DNA of 64,000 nt from Gonocerus acuteangulatus. Lineage: Eukaryota > Arthropoda > Insecta > Hemiptera > Coreidae. The notes under the pieces were generated by a model. The model saw only the letters and a program-made list of their open reading frames with translations. It was not told the origin of the DNA and searched no databases. Where the stretch lies: NCBI GenBank assembly GCA_946811695.1, contig OX328125.1, positions 45,560,845 to 45,624,844 on the forward strand. The letters run 5' to 3'. Numbering within the stretch: position 1 is the stretch's first letter; each line of letters starts with the position of its first letter. This document shows positions 1 to 12,099 of this stretch, piece by piece. A program made the translations under genes and the position numbers.

Positions 1-290
1 ACCCGCAAAACAATTAGCTTTTGGAATGAATAGCCTCGGGTAGGATAGGATAATATATTGTAAACTATATTATAGTTTACTCGGCGATAAACTACATTTG
101 GCCTTGAGTTTTAGTGGCTAAGTCTATAACATGCGTTGTGGTTCACATTTTTAATTTCATTTTCTTCCTGTTCTATTTTTATTTTTATTTTTTTTTTTAT
201 TTTTTTTTTTTTTTATTTTTTTTTTTTTTTACTATCAAATTATTTGCCTCTACTTAAAATGAAGACTAAAATTGTAAAAAGAGGCAATCA

Positions 291-394
291 TCCAACGGAC
301 ATAGCCACGTTGAATACACCGGTTCCCGTAGATCACCGAAGTTAAGCAACGTCGTGCGTGGCCAGTACCTGAGTGGGTGACCGACCGTGCTGAA
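291..394 (+). repeat. 5S rRNA-derived SINE-like element
   Basis: About 100 bases read like the 5' three quarters of an animal 5S rRNA, including the box A-like AGTTAAGCAACGTCG and the TGGGTGACCG stretch typical of the 5S internal promoter. The 3' end of 5S is missing and is replaced by a short A run. The segment is flanked by AGGCAATC at 282-289 and 402-409, which looks like a target-site duplication. This fits a retroposed 5S pseudogene or a SINE3-type element better than a working 5S gene, because the terminal stem cannot form. Confidence 0.65.
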
Positions 395-412
395 AAAAAA
401 ATAGGCAATCGC

Positions 413-595
413 GGGGTCTCCCCATGGTCTAGTGGCTAACGCCTTGGATTCTCATGCGGGAGATGGGGATTCGAGTCCCGCCTGCAGCAGAGATTTTTCT
501 CATTCACGGCTCGATGAGAAAATTCCCTGCTGGATGTTGGCGCTAATGGCCCAGATGTCGGAATGTCTTAAAAGAAAAATAAATAAATAAAAAAT
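413..595 (+). repeat. tRNA-derived SINE (family B, tRNA-Glu-like head)
   Basis: The head resembles tRNA-Glu: GGTCTAGTGGCTAACGCC serves as A box and GATTCGAGTCCCG as B box. It is followed by a body ending in an AAATAAATAAATA tail. A perfect 13-bp target-site duplication flanks it (400-412 and 596-608). The insertion therefore sits exactly at the 3' edge of the 5S-like element. Related copies are at 29636-29809 (-) and 60347-60420 (-), and a tail fragment is near 2510-2565. Confidence 0.8.
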
Positions 596-608
596 AATAG
601 GCAATCGC

Positions 609-789
609 TAATGCATTAGCACCGAGTTTGAGAATATATGATTTTCGGGACCACCTAGGATTACTTTCAGAGCATTTGGATTTATGAAAAAATGTCTTGA
701 CATTTTTAATTATTCTACTTACCCGGCTTACAACACTTTCAAACTATTGTACGAGTTCGTTAACTCGCATAGTCGGTCCATTTGGAAAG

Positions 790-834
<45 letters not shown>

Positions 835-1030
835 CTTTTTCATTTGCTTGTACTTCTTACATTACTTGTAATGATTATGTTATTTAAATACATATATAAT
901 ATTAAGATAGAAATGTTCATCAAATAATTAGGAAAACAAAATGATAAAATGAAACTTTAAACATAAAAGTAATTGTATCTAAACAAAAATAACACTCTAA
1001 TAAGTGAGTATTAAATACTCTCTTAATGGT
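609..1030. other. non-coding stretch with long T tract
   Basis: No gene is seen. The stretch holds a T tract of about 44 bases at 791-834. Just before it, at 745-790, is a segment similar to the spacer ahead of the 143-bp tandem array at 6.7 kb (shared GAGTTCGTTAAC and GTCGGTCCA). The poly-Phe reading frames across the T tract are artefacts. Confidence 0.5.
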
Positions 1031-1045
1031 TTTTTTTTTTTTTTT

Positions 1046-1174
1046 TTGAACAATAATAAGTCTAACCACATATATCAGAACTTCAATTTAAATTTTATTT
1101 GAATATTATTCAATAATATTCAAATAAAATTTAAATTCAAGTGCCTGATATATGTGGTTAGTCTTATTGTTCAA
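1046..1174. repeat. near-perfect palindrome, MITE-like
   Basis: Two arms of about 64 bases are almost exact reverse complements. The left starts TTGAACAATAATAAG and the right ends CTTATTGTTCAA, and they meet at AATATTATTCAATAATATT. A T tract precedes and an A tract follows, so the symmetry continues outward. It would fold into one long hairpin. No coding capacity. Confidence 0.75.
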
Positions 1175-1191
1175 AAAAACAAAAAAAAAAA

Positions 1192-1826
1192 ACATAAATT
1201 CTAATTTTAATTTGCTTTATCTATATCTATACTTTTGAAATTTCTTTATTATATTTATCAAGTAAAATATTTGGTAGGAATGGGGGTTTAATCCAGAACC
1301 AAATAAATAATTTTCCGTCCTGTTTTCTTTACTTTCTTGCATTTACCCAACTATTAAAGAACATGTGGTGTAAAAAGAAAGCAAAAGACTTACATTAGAA
1401 AGTGTGGTTTACTCCTGAACAAAAAATAACAAATAATTAATTGAGCCGTGCATTGCAAATATAAAAAAGCGAAACTATGTGTGTTTATATTGTATTTATA
1501 TAGTTATTTGATACACTGATCCCCCCATAAATTGATCAAAATCTTCAGCAACTGCAGTCAAGAAGGTAGATGCATCCGTAGAATAGAAAATAATAACATT
1601 TTATTCGCTAGGGATGTCTGTACTTGGTTGATACCCAATCAACTTTTAAAACCTGTTAAGGCCGAGTGAAGATAGTGAAAGTGGCTGATGATCACTTTCT
1701 CATTAGAAATCCAAAATGTTTCGCTTAATATTGGCTCCTAAAGTATTGCCAAGAACGTGCACTGCATTTATTGCAAGTGTGAATTATCCTCTCTATAGCC
1801 AACTAAAAGATCCCTTTGTCGATTAC

Positions 1827-1858
<32 letters not shown>

Positions 1859-4470
1859 ACGAACGTTATTTATGTGTACACACACACACAAGCTCATATG
1901 TATGTGTATATATATTTAATTCTTTTCCGAAATGTTTATGCCTACTTAAACCCTTCTAAATACTGGGAAAAATATCACATCTGCCTTGAAGATGTGAATT
2001 ACTTTTGTTACTATAAATATATGTCTGTTAACACGATAGTGGCCTAATATTTTTATTTTTTTTTTCAACGCTTGTTACATAGCATTCTCGTAACAAACGA
2101 TTTGACGGGTTCGTTAACCAGGAAAATTGTTTTTTCTGATTACTAATATGCTCCTGGTGGTCGTGCTCGTCTAAAGAGAAATATGTGTTCTTATGAATGG
2201 GGAAACTTCCAATTATAGATTTTTCCCAAATTCGTGGTTGTTTCTTTAGCCAAAATCCAACTTTTCCTTTGAATTAGTATTTTAGTAAGTAAGATGATAA
2301 TCTGTTCGATAACAGGATTGTGAGCGATATCAATGTAGTCATCATTGAATCTTTATTCAAGACACATTCTTTTCCGAGAAACATACCGCCACCAACATTC
2401 CTGTGAGTGGTTGGACTCTGAGAGATCTATACAAGACAATGAAAAGAAGAAAACGAAAAATACCTCTCACCTTTTAGAAGTTCCCTATGTATTCGCATAT
2501 TTTAATTCTGAATTGGTGCTAATGACCCTAGCAGTCGAAGCACCCAAAAAATAAATAAATAAATGGTTTAATTCTGAAAATTCTGAGGCAGTTATAAATA
2601 CTGGCGAAAACATTGAAAAATAATTTTATAGTTTAAGAATAAGCTGTGATTGAAGTGCTTATCTTTCTCTGCTGTTGCTGTAAACGTTGATCGAAACCGG
2701 TTCTTATAAAATATCCAGCTTTGGAAAAAAAATAATTCAAATACAAATAATTAATGAAATATTTTTTTGTGGCTAGCGAGTAAGGATAATTTACAAAACT
2801 TTTTTCAACTTACAATTTCCATTTTTTTCTTCTTAAACACAATTTTCCATGTGCTTTCCTTAGAATGCTCATTAAGTCCTACTTGTTTTAGAAGTTTTAA
2901 AGAACTTTCTTGGTGTTTAGAGGGAAGTTACTAAGAAACATTTTCCTTTTAGCGCGGTTCCTACCTCTGTTTACAATTAGAGGTAAGGAGTATGACAAGC
3001 TCTCGGATATTGGTATATTTTCTAAAATATTTCGATAACGGTTGGGAAATCGTGATAAGTGGAAGGTAGACTATTCAAAGCCTTTCTAAATTCTCTACAA
3101 AAAAGGTTTGAAATAATTGTCGATGAGGCGATGTCAATCGGAGAAATATGTACTTAAAATGTCGAAATTGTTAGTTTTGTTCTTTTCAACGGTTTTTTTT
3201 CTCTGTTTACCTGACTTTTTATTTGGGTGTTCTTGTTGTTTTTTTTAATTGCCTTTAACAGTAAAATGAGTATTTTAGTCAAGCCGTGAGGAACATTGTT
3301 ATAGTCTTTCCAAGAGCAAACGTTGAGAATGAGGATGAAGTAATTTCCGCTTAGGAAAGTTCCAGTTTCCTGTTCAGGCACTATTCCATGTTTGCTTGCA
3401 TTTGCTAGTAAAGATAAAAAATACTGCATTTAATGGGTTTACAAAATAAACATTAATTTATTGATTTACTTCACCTTATCGACACACATTCAATCAATTC
3501 TACAATAACAATGATTCAAATTCTTGTATTCAAAGGCTCCATTTATACTACAGTAAACTTTTTCTTAAAAATAATATGGCCTAAGCTATTTCAGAAACGC
3601 CTATTTTGTTTTACTAACAAAGTTCTTTTTTGTTGGCTATTAAATTAATCAGGGAATTTCAAATGGCTTTTATCTATGAGGTTCATACCGGGAGTGACGC
3701 CATTGCTAACCTTAAATGAAGTGGGGGTTAGATCCGGCTAGAGGTTGCCGGGAAAACTGGCCGAAGGTCTCGCCGAGAAAGCGCCAGAACAGAGAAAGTC
3801 TGTCGTGCAGGGCTTTGGCGCAATTTTATGGCTCCACATCATTTCATTAGTCAAAGTTATTAAATCCGGAGAAATAAATTGGAACTGGGAAATCTAAATT
3901 AGCGTTTCCCAACCCTTTTTTTTGGGTCGCGTAACACTTGGTTGTACATCGCCCTAAATTCTACCGCTAAGTAAAATCGTTGTATTTCTTGTCTCCTGAA
4001 AGCCATGCGGTGAAGTGATCTAGAGTGCATCTGTTATGAGTGAGATGTTGAGAGAGGGCACGTTAAATTTTGCGGTAATATCTTCGGAACAACTCAAATA
4101 ACAAAAATAATTGATATATGCATAAATAGAAAAAAAAAAAACGGAAAATATATTTTGTTTGTATTTAATTATAAAAAATGCGTTATTTTATTTATTTATT
4201 TTTTTTGTTTTGTACTTCTTTCGCTCATAACTCCCCAAGTATTCACACTAGAGATTTTCCCAAGGCGTCCAAAGATTCGTTGTGAAATTTCCTCTAATGC
4301 CTCATTATTTAGAAATTGATTTGCTGTTTTGCAAAATAGCAATTAGTAATCACTTTTTTTGTCGGTAGCTTAAAATAAATTAAGGATCGTTTTATTCCAG
4401 GATGATAACGATGATTATGCAGTAGAACAACCTACCAACTTTCGTTTAAATCGGTTTGATATTTTTTGCA
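1192..4470. other. intergenic AT-rich DNA, no gene seen
   Basis: No exon with plausible splice sites or family similarity was found on either strand. Fragments noted: a T tract at 1829-1851; a segment at 2027-2140 sharing TGTCTGTTAACACGATAG with 6643-6660; the tail of a tRNA-type SINE near 2510-2565; and a possible hAT-like terminus at about 3899 (GCGTTTCCCAACCC followed by a GGGTCGCG stretch) without a visible partner end. Confidence 0.5.
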
Positions 4471-4603
4471 TACAATAAAACCTCGTTTACCGATCCGAGT
4501 TAACAAAAATCCGGGTTATCCAGAGAATGACGGAAGAACGAAAAAAATATATTTATTATAAATCGCCGAAATATTATTAATGGAGTTTAGAAATTATTAT
4601 GTA

Positions 4604-5144
4604 CTAGCCGTTACCCGGCGTGCCATGCTACACCTACTTTCTGCATATAGAAAAGCCTAAATAAATTAGAAACCAAATAAGTATTATTAAAACCTAATAA
4701 AACGAATCTGTAACTGTTATGAACCCGTGGCCTCCCAACTGTGAGTCCTAGACGACTTTGACCTAACCTTTAACACCCCCCGTATCAAGACATACATGTA
4801 TACCAAGTTTCGTAAAAATTGGTCTAACGGTGTGGATTTGTATAAGGGACAAACATACAGAAAGACAGCTGTTAGACGTTTTTGACTTAGCCTACGACAC
4901 TCCCCAGATTAAGATCTACATGTGTACCGAGTTTAGTCAAAATCGGACGACTGGTGTGGATTTGTATAAGGGACAAACATACAGACAGACAGCTGGTAGA
5001 TTTTTTTGACCTAGCCTAGGAGATTTCTCGTATCAAGACCTACCATTATTCCAAGTTTGGTCAAAATCGGTCAAACGGTGTAGATTTGTATAAGGAACAA
5101 ACAAACAGAAAAACAGACAGACACGTGATTTTTATATATATAGA
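4604..5144 (-). mobile_element. non-autonomous Helitron-like element
   Basis: Read on the - strand it begins TCTATATATATAAAAATCACG and ends in GCCGGGTAACGGCTAG, with host A before TC and T after CTAG. That is the Helitron signature: A|TC...CTAG|T with a short GCCG/CGGC hairpin at the 3' end. The middle holds about three tandem units of roughly 100-110 bp, each with GGTGTGGATTTGTATAAG and an ACAAACATACAGA motif. It carries no Rep/helicase coding. A 223-bp relative is at 12880-13102. Confidence 0.75.
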
Positions 5145-5284
5145 TTTGCATTACAATAATCTATGTATTTGCATTGTACTCAATATAGTTTCTGCTGTCT
5201 CAGTTTGTGTATCGCTTACGAGCAGCGCGATCTCGTATCCGCTTTTACATTAGAAATTCAATTAGGCAATGTTTTGGCTTGACT

Positions 5285-5510
5285 CTCGAAATACACCATC
5301 CATCTCTTAATGTTTCTACTGCTTCTGCGTGGGTCATAACCACCATAAACTGTCCTTAGAAATCATCTTGGAACAAAAATCTTCAATGCGTTTTCTATTC
5401 TTTTTCCAACTATATACGGTGATCTTCCTACTCCAAACTCAGCAGCAATGTTCTTTAATGATTTCCCCTTATCAATCTTGCTTTAATCCTTTTTTCCATA
5501 GTCGCAACAA
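5285..5510 (-). pseudogene. Tigger transposase N-terminal (CENP-B type HTH) remnant
   Basis: The - strand translation contains LKNIAAEFGVGRS followed, after frame breaks, by residues typical of the end of the first helix-turn-helix of Tigger/CENP-B transposases. Stops and frameshifts interrupt it. The DDE catalytic part is absent, apparently lost or replaced by the nested repeats. It belongs to the 4473-6239 element. Confidence 0.6.
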
Positions 5511-6550
5511 TGTTTTTACGTTATATGTGTAGATCCTAAGTTGAAAACTAAGATGTTCTAGGTAGTTTGTAACAGTTTATTAAGTCTTCAATAGTTTTGT
5601 AATTTAATTACATTTTTGTTGTGGAAACGTTTCGGCTATAAGCCATTTTCAATCCAATTGTCTGTGAAATACAATTAATTATACTGGTTAGGATATTAAG
5701 CTAAAATATGAACAAATAATAAACATAAAAATTAGAGTATAGTATTAGAGTATCAACAACTGACCTGTATGATTTTGCATACTTTTTTTATATATACATT
5801 ATATCTTCAGGTTATGTGCTTGTAAATTTGATATTTTTTAATTTGAGGGGGAAATTTCATTTTTTATAAAATTGTATGGTTCATGCCTGGAAATTAATAG
5901 ATATTTATATAGAAATATTTGGTTAAAAGAATTTTATAGTTAAAATTAATATGGATGATATTATACCTCTATTATTTCATGGATGATATTATTATGTTTT
6001 TTTTTTTTTTACGTTTCGTCTAAATCGCGATTGACGAGACATGAAACAGCAAAACGATATTGTACCTCGACCATTACGCTTAGAAAACTTACGTAATTTA
6101 TCTACTGAGAATAGCAATTTATCCTCAGTAAAACGAGACAAATGAGACGTAAGTCTTCATTTACTACGTGGAAAAACATAATTTCGTTTTCAAAACTGGT
6201 CCGGGTTATACGGACGTCTGAGTTAACGAGGTTTTACTGTACTAAGTTTGTAATTGAGGCATTAACGAAAAAAATTGAACATTTTACAAATTATTTTTTA
6301 TTTTTTTCAAATTAAAATCCAAACGATAAGCTCTGCATATTTGAAATATTTAATGAAAAAAAAAAAAAAAAAAAAAATCTTTCAAAACCATTTTACAAAC
6401 AAGAAATTGGTATCAACATTTAAGTATAGCTACGTTTTAGCACTTTCCTCCGAAGGAAAGTAGCTATTGAGGTTGGACTCATGACGGAATTTTGAAAAAT
6501 TTCTTCAAATCTTTATCGATCCTACCAAGTAGACACCGAAAATGACCCCC

Positions 6551-6566
6551 GTTAATTTTATATATA

Positions 6567-6642
<76 letters not shown>
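6551..6642. repeat. (TA)n microsatellite
   Basis: A run of TA dinucleotides is broken only by CTA and GCATA. It precedes TGTCTGTTAACACGATAG, the edge of the repeat that leads into the 143-bp array. Confidence 0.9.
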
Positions 6643-6646
<4 letters not shown>

Positions 6647-6746
6647 TGTTAACACGATAGCGGCCAGAGTTTTTGTTTTTTCGTCACGAAACTTGGTATA
6701 TAGCATTCAATTAGCAAACGATTGAACGAGTTCGTTAACCACCAAA

Positions 6747-7600
6747 GTCGGTCCACCGGAAGGGGGGGTTTACCCCGAACCCAAAACACTAATTTGACTA
6801 TGTCGGCCGTAATATTTGTTATATTTAAACGAAACTTGGTATTCGTAGTGGTAATATAGAGAGAAAAGTGAGATATAAAAATGAACTAAATCGGTTCATT
6901 AGAAGGGGGGGTTTACTCCGGACCCACAATACCAATTCGCCACTACCAGCCGTGATTTTTGGTATATTTCGACGAAACTCGGTATTCGTAGTGGTAATCC
7001 ACACGTAAATATGTGTTGTAAAAATAAACTAAAACGGTTCATTAGGATGGGGGGTTTACTCCGGACCCACAATACCAATTCGCCACTACCAGCCGTGATT
7101 TTTGGTATATTTCGACGAAACTCGGTATTCGTAGTGGTAATCCACACGTAAATATGTGTTGTAAAAATAAACTAAAACGGTTCATTAGGAGGGGGGCTTT
7201 ACTCCGGACCCACAATACCAATTCGCCACTACCAGCCGTGATTTTTGGTATATTTTGACGAAACTCGGTATTCGTAGTGGTAATCCACACGTAAATATGT
7301 GTTGTAAAAATAAACTAAAACGGTTCATTAGGAGGGGGGGGGGGTTACTCCGGACCCACAATACCAATTCGCCACTACCAGCCGTGATTTTTGGTATATT
7401 TCGACGAAACTCGGTATTCGTAGTGGTAATCTACAGTTAGATATGTGTTGTAAAAATAAACTAAATTGGTTCATTAGAAGGGGGGGGGGGGGTTTACTCC
7501 GGAACCAAATTCCTAATATACTCATACCGGTCGTAATTTCTTCTGTATACGTCGTGGGTAACTCATGAGAAAGAAGTTTTGTAAAAATGAGCTCAATCGG
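6747..7600. repeat. 143-bp tandem repeat array
   Basis: Unit boundaries marked by GGTTCATTAG fall near 6892, 7035, 7178, 7321 and 7468, a period of 143-147 bp. The central copies are nearly identical. The outermost copies (6747-6891 and 7468-7600) are diverged. Each unit carries a G run of variable length, then TTTACTCCGGACCCACAAT. The overlapping - strand ORFs at 143-base steps are a by-product of the repetition, not genes. Confidence 0.9.
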
Positions 7601-7625
7601 TCAATCGTAAAGCGGGGGTTTAATT

Positions 7626-9100
7626 TGTAATATATTTCAATAGAAAAGCCCGCCAAACGTAGGTTCACAAAGCCGCCGCAAGGAGCGCTTTCTACCACTA
7701 GAGTGACTGTATCCTGTTCCTGCGTTAGATCAAAATACGATAATATGAGGTTTTTTGTATTTATTACGTAGTGTAGTAGGCACCATGTGTAAACATAACT
7801 CTGGAAGCAAATTAATAATTGATCAGTTACTCATTACAAATTTAAAAGAGAACTATTCATGTTTTTATTTTATTTATGTAGGATATTTTAAGCAAATTGT
7901 TCTGGAAAGCAGTCTACACTACCCAAATTCTGAGGAAAGTGCTTAGTTATGCAGCTCCTGCGTGACGGACTTTTACAGATGTGACCTGGACTAGATGACA
8001 AACCTTATCAGTTTAAAGGTGCTTTAATAAACATGTATGAATTTCCAGATTTTAGATCGTGTAGTGTACATGTTATCAACTTTGCTGCATAATATTAATT
8101 ATTAAACTATTTTTTATGAATTATAGAGAAAAAACGTTTCTATGATAATGTTTATAATTATATATTTTTTATGTCCGCCATTATTGATTATTTTTTTACT
8201 GCAACAAACCAGCAACTCGCGTATTACAGATGGGGAATCTCAAACAAGGGTATTTAATGTTTGATATTTTATTTTTGAAAAAAACCTCATAATTGAAAAT
8301 CTGTCAAAGGTCTTCATTTCTGAAACGATCACCTAATTATGGAGAGTAGTATTCTAGAATATTAGTATATACTCTACTATTTTCTAGGGATGAGACCAAT
8401 TATTGAAAACATTCCTACAAGTCAAATAGTTCATTATGATCTCCCTGGAATATTCGCATATCGTATAATGCGAATCTCTTTGGTACCTTATACCTCGGTC
8501 GGTTCCTTTGACAAGAAGGCGAACTTCATCTTACAAGGACATCGTCAAGACTGATGACTACCTGAGGTTTGCGTAGCGTTAGTATTGTTAGCTGCTTTGC
8601 TTAATGAATGACAAGATAGACAAGTAGAAGATTTAACGAAATATTTCTGTTTATTTAATCAATTTTGATTTACCTGAACGAAGGCGATTTGCGTATTGGT
8701 AGGACTCTTTGGTCAGCTTTTAAATAAAATTACAATAGAAATTATTAAATTAGAATAACCATACACGAAGAGTATTTATATAATTTTGAGAAAAGTATTA
8801 ATAAAAAGTAAAACTGACAAAAAATAAAGAAGTACTTAAAAAGTGAGAAGCTTTAATTTTGGGTTCATATGTCTAGATTGTTAGTGCTTAAAAACCGTGC
8901 CCAAGTAAAGGCTACTATCAGTCTAAAGTAATGAAAGGTTAATGGGTATGTGGATGGCAGTTCAAATACTGTTTGTTTGATTTTTCGCAGTGTGGCTAGT
9001 GTTGTACCATACATGAACTAGTGAATAGTTTAGTAGGTATTTGATGAATATTTTTAAATTAATGGAGTTTATAATATGTTAATTAATAAACTTTAGTCTA
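7626..9100. other. intergenic DNA, no gene seen
   Basis: No supportable exon, RNA gene or structured repeat. The sequence is AT-rich and unique-looking, apart from a slightly GC-richer patch at 7650-7730. Confidence 0.4.
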
Positions 9101-9109
9101 CCATGGGCG

Positions 9110-9355
9110 TAAATAAGGGGGGGACTGAGGAGGCTGCAGCCCCACCCCACCCAAATTTTTTTGGTTAGAACATTCGTGTAAAAAAGCCTATAAAAACGAA
9201 AAATGTTTTCTACATTTACCCTGGTTTACTAGGTGTTCAGAGGACCTCAAAAATCACCATTTTACAATAAAATATTTAAAATTTTCCCTACACCCAAAAT
9301 CCTCAGGTGTTACCAGCCCCCCCCCCCCCGAAATTATTTCCTATTTTCGCTCCTA
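9110..9355. repeat. possible small repeat with G/C-rich ends
   Basis: The ends are imperfectly inverted: a GGGCGTAAATAAGG type start and CCTATTTTCGCTCC at the end, each next to a run of G or C. Similar end-like pieces (TTTCCTACATACGCTCCT near 62444; GGGCGTATATAGAAAATAATTTC near 63094) suggest a dispersed family. No coding. Confidence 0.35.
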
Positions 9356-10680
9356 CGTTAACAACGTTTCATATCAGCATAATATAATTGTTTTGAAAAG
9401 AATTTCCGGTATCCACTAGTGGTATTATTTCGCCGACGTTCCGGTTGCTTCTTCGATAGGAACTCTCTTCTGGTTAGGGGCATTTTGAGTAGGTTAATTC
9501 CTGCTATATCTTTCATTTACAATATTGTCGTCCGTGATTGTACCTTGACAGGGGGAGTTCCACAGGATTGGTATTTACAGTATATTTGAAGCTGTAGGAC
9601 TGTTGCTCTTGACTTCAAGGTTTTCCTGGCAAGCTTTTGGACGATTCTCTGTCGATTTCTCTTGAAGAAAAATTACATATGACGCAACATTGCCGTAAAC
9701 GAATGGTGATATCCGTTTGGCAGTCGCCGTACACATAGGCATGCAGCATATCTTGCTTAACTTGTATTCTCAGTAAAATGATAATACCTACGATTGCATT
9801 CTTCGTGAAATCGCATCATTAACACTATAAAACGTATTGAGCGGAATTGTAATGTTACTTTTACTACGTACGTTATTAGGGCCGTGAAATCATCATATAT
9901 CAAAATAAATTGATAATTTGGCCTTTTAAACTGGATATTAATAGAAATTTTAATTCGCACCTTTAACACAATAATTCATTTAAACACTTCAAAACTCTTA
10001 TTTTCATATATAACATTAACCAAGGCGTTTAATAGACAGAAAAAGTTTAGAAGATACTGTTAGTTGTGTGATTGCCAAAGAAACGGAACTCTAAATAAAT
10101 AAATAAAAAATTGTATACTATAAAACGAAAAGCAAAATTTCTAAATAAGTTTTGTTGGCCTAATTATTACTTTACATGTTAATCTTTATTTTCAAGATAT
10201 CGTTTCGCAAAGATGCACACATTCTAGGCTCTTTAGGATTGATTGCTCAGTCGGTCAATTTTTATCGCGTATATTTAAAAAATAAATTAAAATTGTTTTA
10301 AGAGAGTTAAAAATGTATTTTGCATTTTCTAATTTGAAACGCTTCTTCTTTGCTTTCGAAAGAGAAGCTGAGCTGTTTATTGATTTAGATTGTACAAAGG
10401 ATCCTTTACCTGATTAAGGGGTTGCTCATTATAGAACCTCACCGATTCCAATTAAGTTGCTTCCAAGTCGAATTGGAAGTTAAAAGGGAGGGAAAAACCA
10501 CCACGAAAATGTCTCCATGAGCTATATCTATGTACATGACCACTATTTAGACCTCCATCGTTTTTGTAGTATATTTACGTATCTCAGAAAGAATTAATTG
10601 AATTTATTCTCTTTTTCTCTTTCTTGAGGAGTTGCATTTGCACTGAAACTGTCTCGGAACGTTTAATGGAGAATTAGTAG
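9356..10680. other. intergenic DNA with one hammerhead-like repeat fragment
   Basis: No gene is seen. At 9434-9456 the - strand reads GAAGAAGCAACCGGAACGTCGG, a degenerate form of the hairpin motif discussed in the findings. The rest is AT-rich and unassigned. Confidence 0.4.
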
Positions 10681-10682
10681 CT

Positions 10683-10688
<6 letters not shown>

Positions 10689-10754
<66 letters not shown>

Positions 10755-11058
10755 TATACATACATACATACATACATAAAATCAGTCCCTTTAGAGGCCA
10801 CTAGGGCCCGGAGGGGCAGATTTTGTACCATTTTGGCGTTGATAGTGTGGTCAGCCGCCAGATTTTTCCCTTTGTAGGTACCCAGTAATTAATTAAATAA
10901 AAACTGGGTGAGCCTAGGAACGATCTGGGACCCCAAAAGCAACTCTCGAACGACGACACTAGAATATAGAAATCTTTAGTGCGGGCTCGGATTTTGAACC
11001 TGGGTCCTCCAGTTCATTAGTCGAGTGTTCTACTACTGAGCCAACCTCGCCCCTTTGT

Positions 11059-11123
<65 letters not shown>

Positions 11124-11142
11124 TATATTATATATTATTTTT
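10689..11142 (-). repeat. tRNA-derived SINE (family C) between TA microsatellites
   Basis: The SINE proper is about 10779-11055 on the - strand. It has a tRNA-like head (GGGGCGAGGTTGGCTCAG as A box region and a GTTCAAAATCCGAG B-box-like stretch). Its 3' end reads GGGACTGAT and runs into ATGT/TA repeats. (TA)n tracts flank it at 10689-10750 and 11062-11142. Other copies are at 13119-13370, 16843-17182 and 28607-28806, all on the - strand. Confidence 0.75.
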
Positions 11143-11189
11143 CTATTTAGATTTGTTGGTTTTTTGTTTCGTTCTTTTCAATTTAGTCA

Positions 11190-11800
11190 TATAAATCATG
11201 TTATAATTTGTCGAGTACGTTAGTCTTCTTCAGATGGTTAAATATTTGTCCTATATATTGGCTCCTGTCACCGAGTGGGTCTGTCATATTATACGATAAG
11301 TCATAGTTTTGTCTCTGGAAACATTCTGTCAGTACGTGTTTTATCGTCATTGTTAAGTCACGATGTTCTTATTTCAGTCTCTCCAGTCTCTTCGTGAGGT
11401 GTAAGTGGGTCAGTCTTGAATGGCCTATTCTTATACGACATAATGCAACTTATTCTCTCCTATTGCCTCTTTGGAAGGTCATTCACCAACTGTTTGTTTT
11501 ATTTTCGAGGTTTGTTATCCGTCGTCCTGTGCCAAGATTGCTGCCAATTTTCTGTAATTAACCTTCTGGCCTCAGTTTGAATATATTGTAGTGTAACTTT
11601 GTGTATGTCCTATTTGAAATATATACATATGCTTTTATGCTTGCTTATCTTACGAGCCATTGCTATTCTTCCTTCTTAGATAGAAACACAGCGAACTAAT
11701 CAAAGAATTTGTATCCCCTTTAACTTACATGAAAATGTACTTTAAGTGTCTTTCTTCTTGCCCTTTTTATCAGCTACCTAGAGCTGACATAGGTTTTATC
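11190..11800 (-). pseudogene. 3' end of a decayed LINE (RNase H-bearing clade)
   Basis: On the - strand, frames spell RIRIGHSRLTHLHL, then LTIKHVLTEC, then DPLGDRSQYIGQIF and a C-terminal leucine-rich segment ending in a stop near 11208. This order (RIGHS..THxxL, then a VEH/KHxLxEC motif, then a short C-terminal helix) is typical of the end of ORF2 in I/Nimb-like LINEs. Stops and at least one frameshift interrupt it, and no upstream reverse transcriptase is visible. Confidence 0.55.
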
Positions 11801-12099
11801 GGTGAGACAGCTGATGTGTGGGGTTGGATGTAGGCAGATCCTGTTGCCGTTTGAATTCAAACTCCTACCAATCCCGTTCCATCAAGGACTCACTTTTACT
11901 TCTGCTTTCCTGCCACTCCTCCCCTAAGTCATATACCCCTTGTCTCTTACCTGCCACCGGCTCCTCTTATTCTTTTTTTAATTATATATACGTAAGATAT
12001 GTTCTCGTGTATTCTTATCTGCCCACCTCCTTCCACCAGGCTGACGGCAAATGTTCAAATGTTGTCAGTATTTCTAAATATTCGTGACTTTAAACATAG

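Larger units (their letters stand above)
4473..6239 (-). mobile_element. decayed Tigger/pogo-type DNA transposon
   Basis: The left terminus reads CAATAAAACCTCG and the right terminus CGAGGTTTTACTG, each next to TA (4471-4472 and 6240-6241), as expected for the pogo/Tigger group. Inner terminal sequence is also shared: CCGGGTTAT near 4512 and near 6202. The interior holds a broken DNA-binding segment on the - strand at about 5285-5510, a Helitron at 4604-5144 and further repeat sequence at 5560-5990. Coding is destroyed by frameshifts. Confidence 0.75.

Noticed and set aside
291..394. Functional 5S rRNA gene
   Set aside because: The 3' quarter and terminal stem are missing, and an A run plus target-site duplications indicate a retroposed copy.
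136..927. Poly-Phe ORFs at 136-345, 684-887 and 697-927
   Set aside because: They are translations of T tracts and SINE/5S sequence, with no other protein character.
6479..7525. Overlapping ORFs at 6479-6706 and the 143-base-spaced series at 6899-7525
   Set aside because: The first translates a TA microsatellite. The others translate tandem-repeat units; identical frames arise because 143-bp copies repeat.
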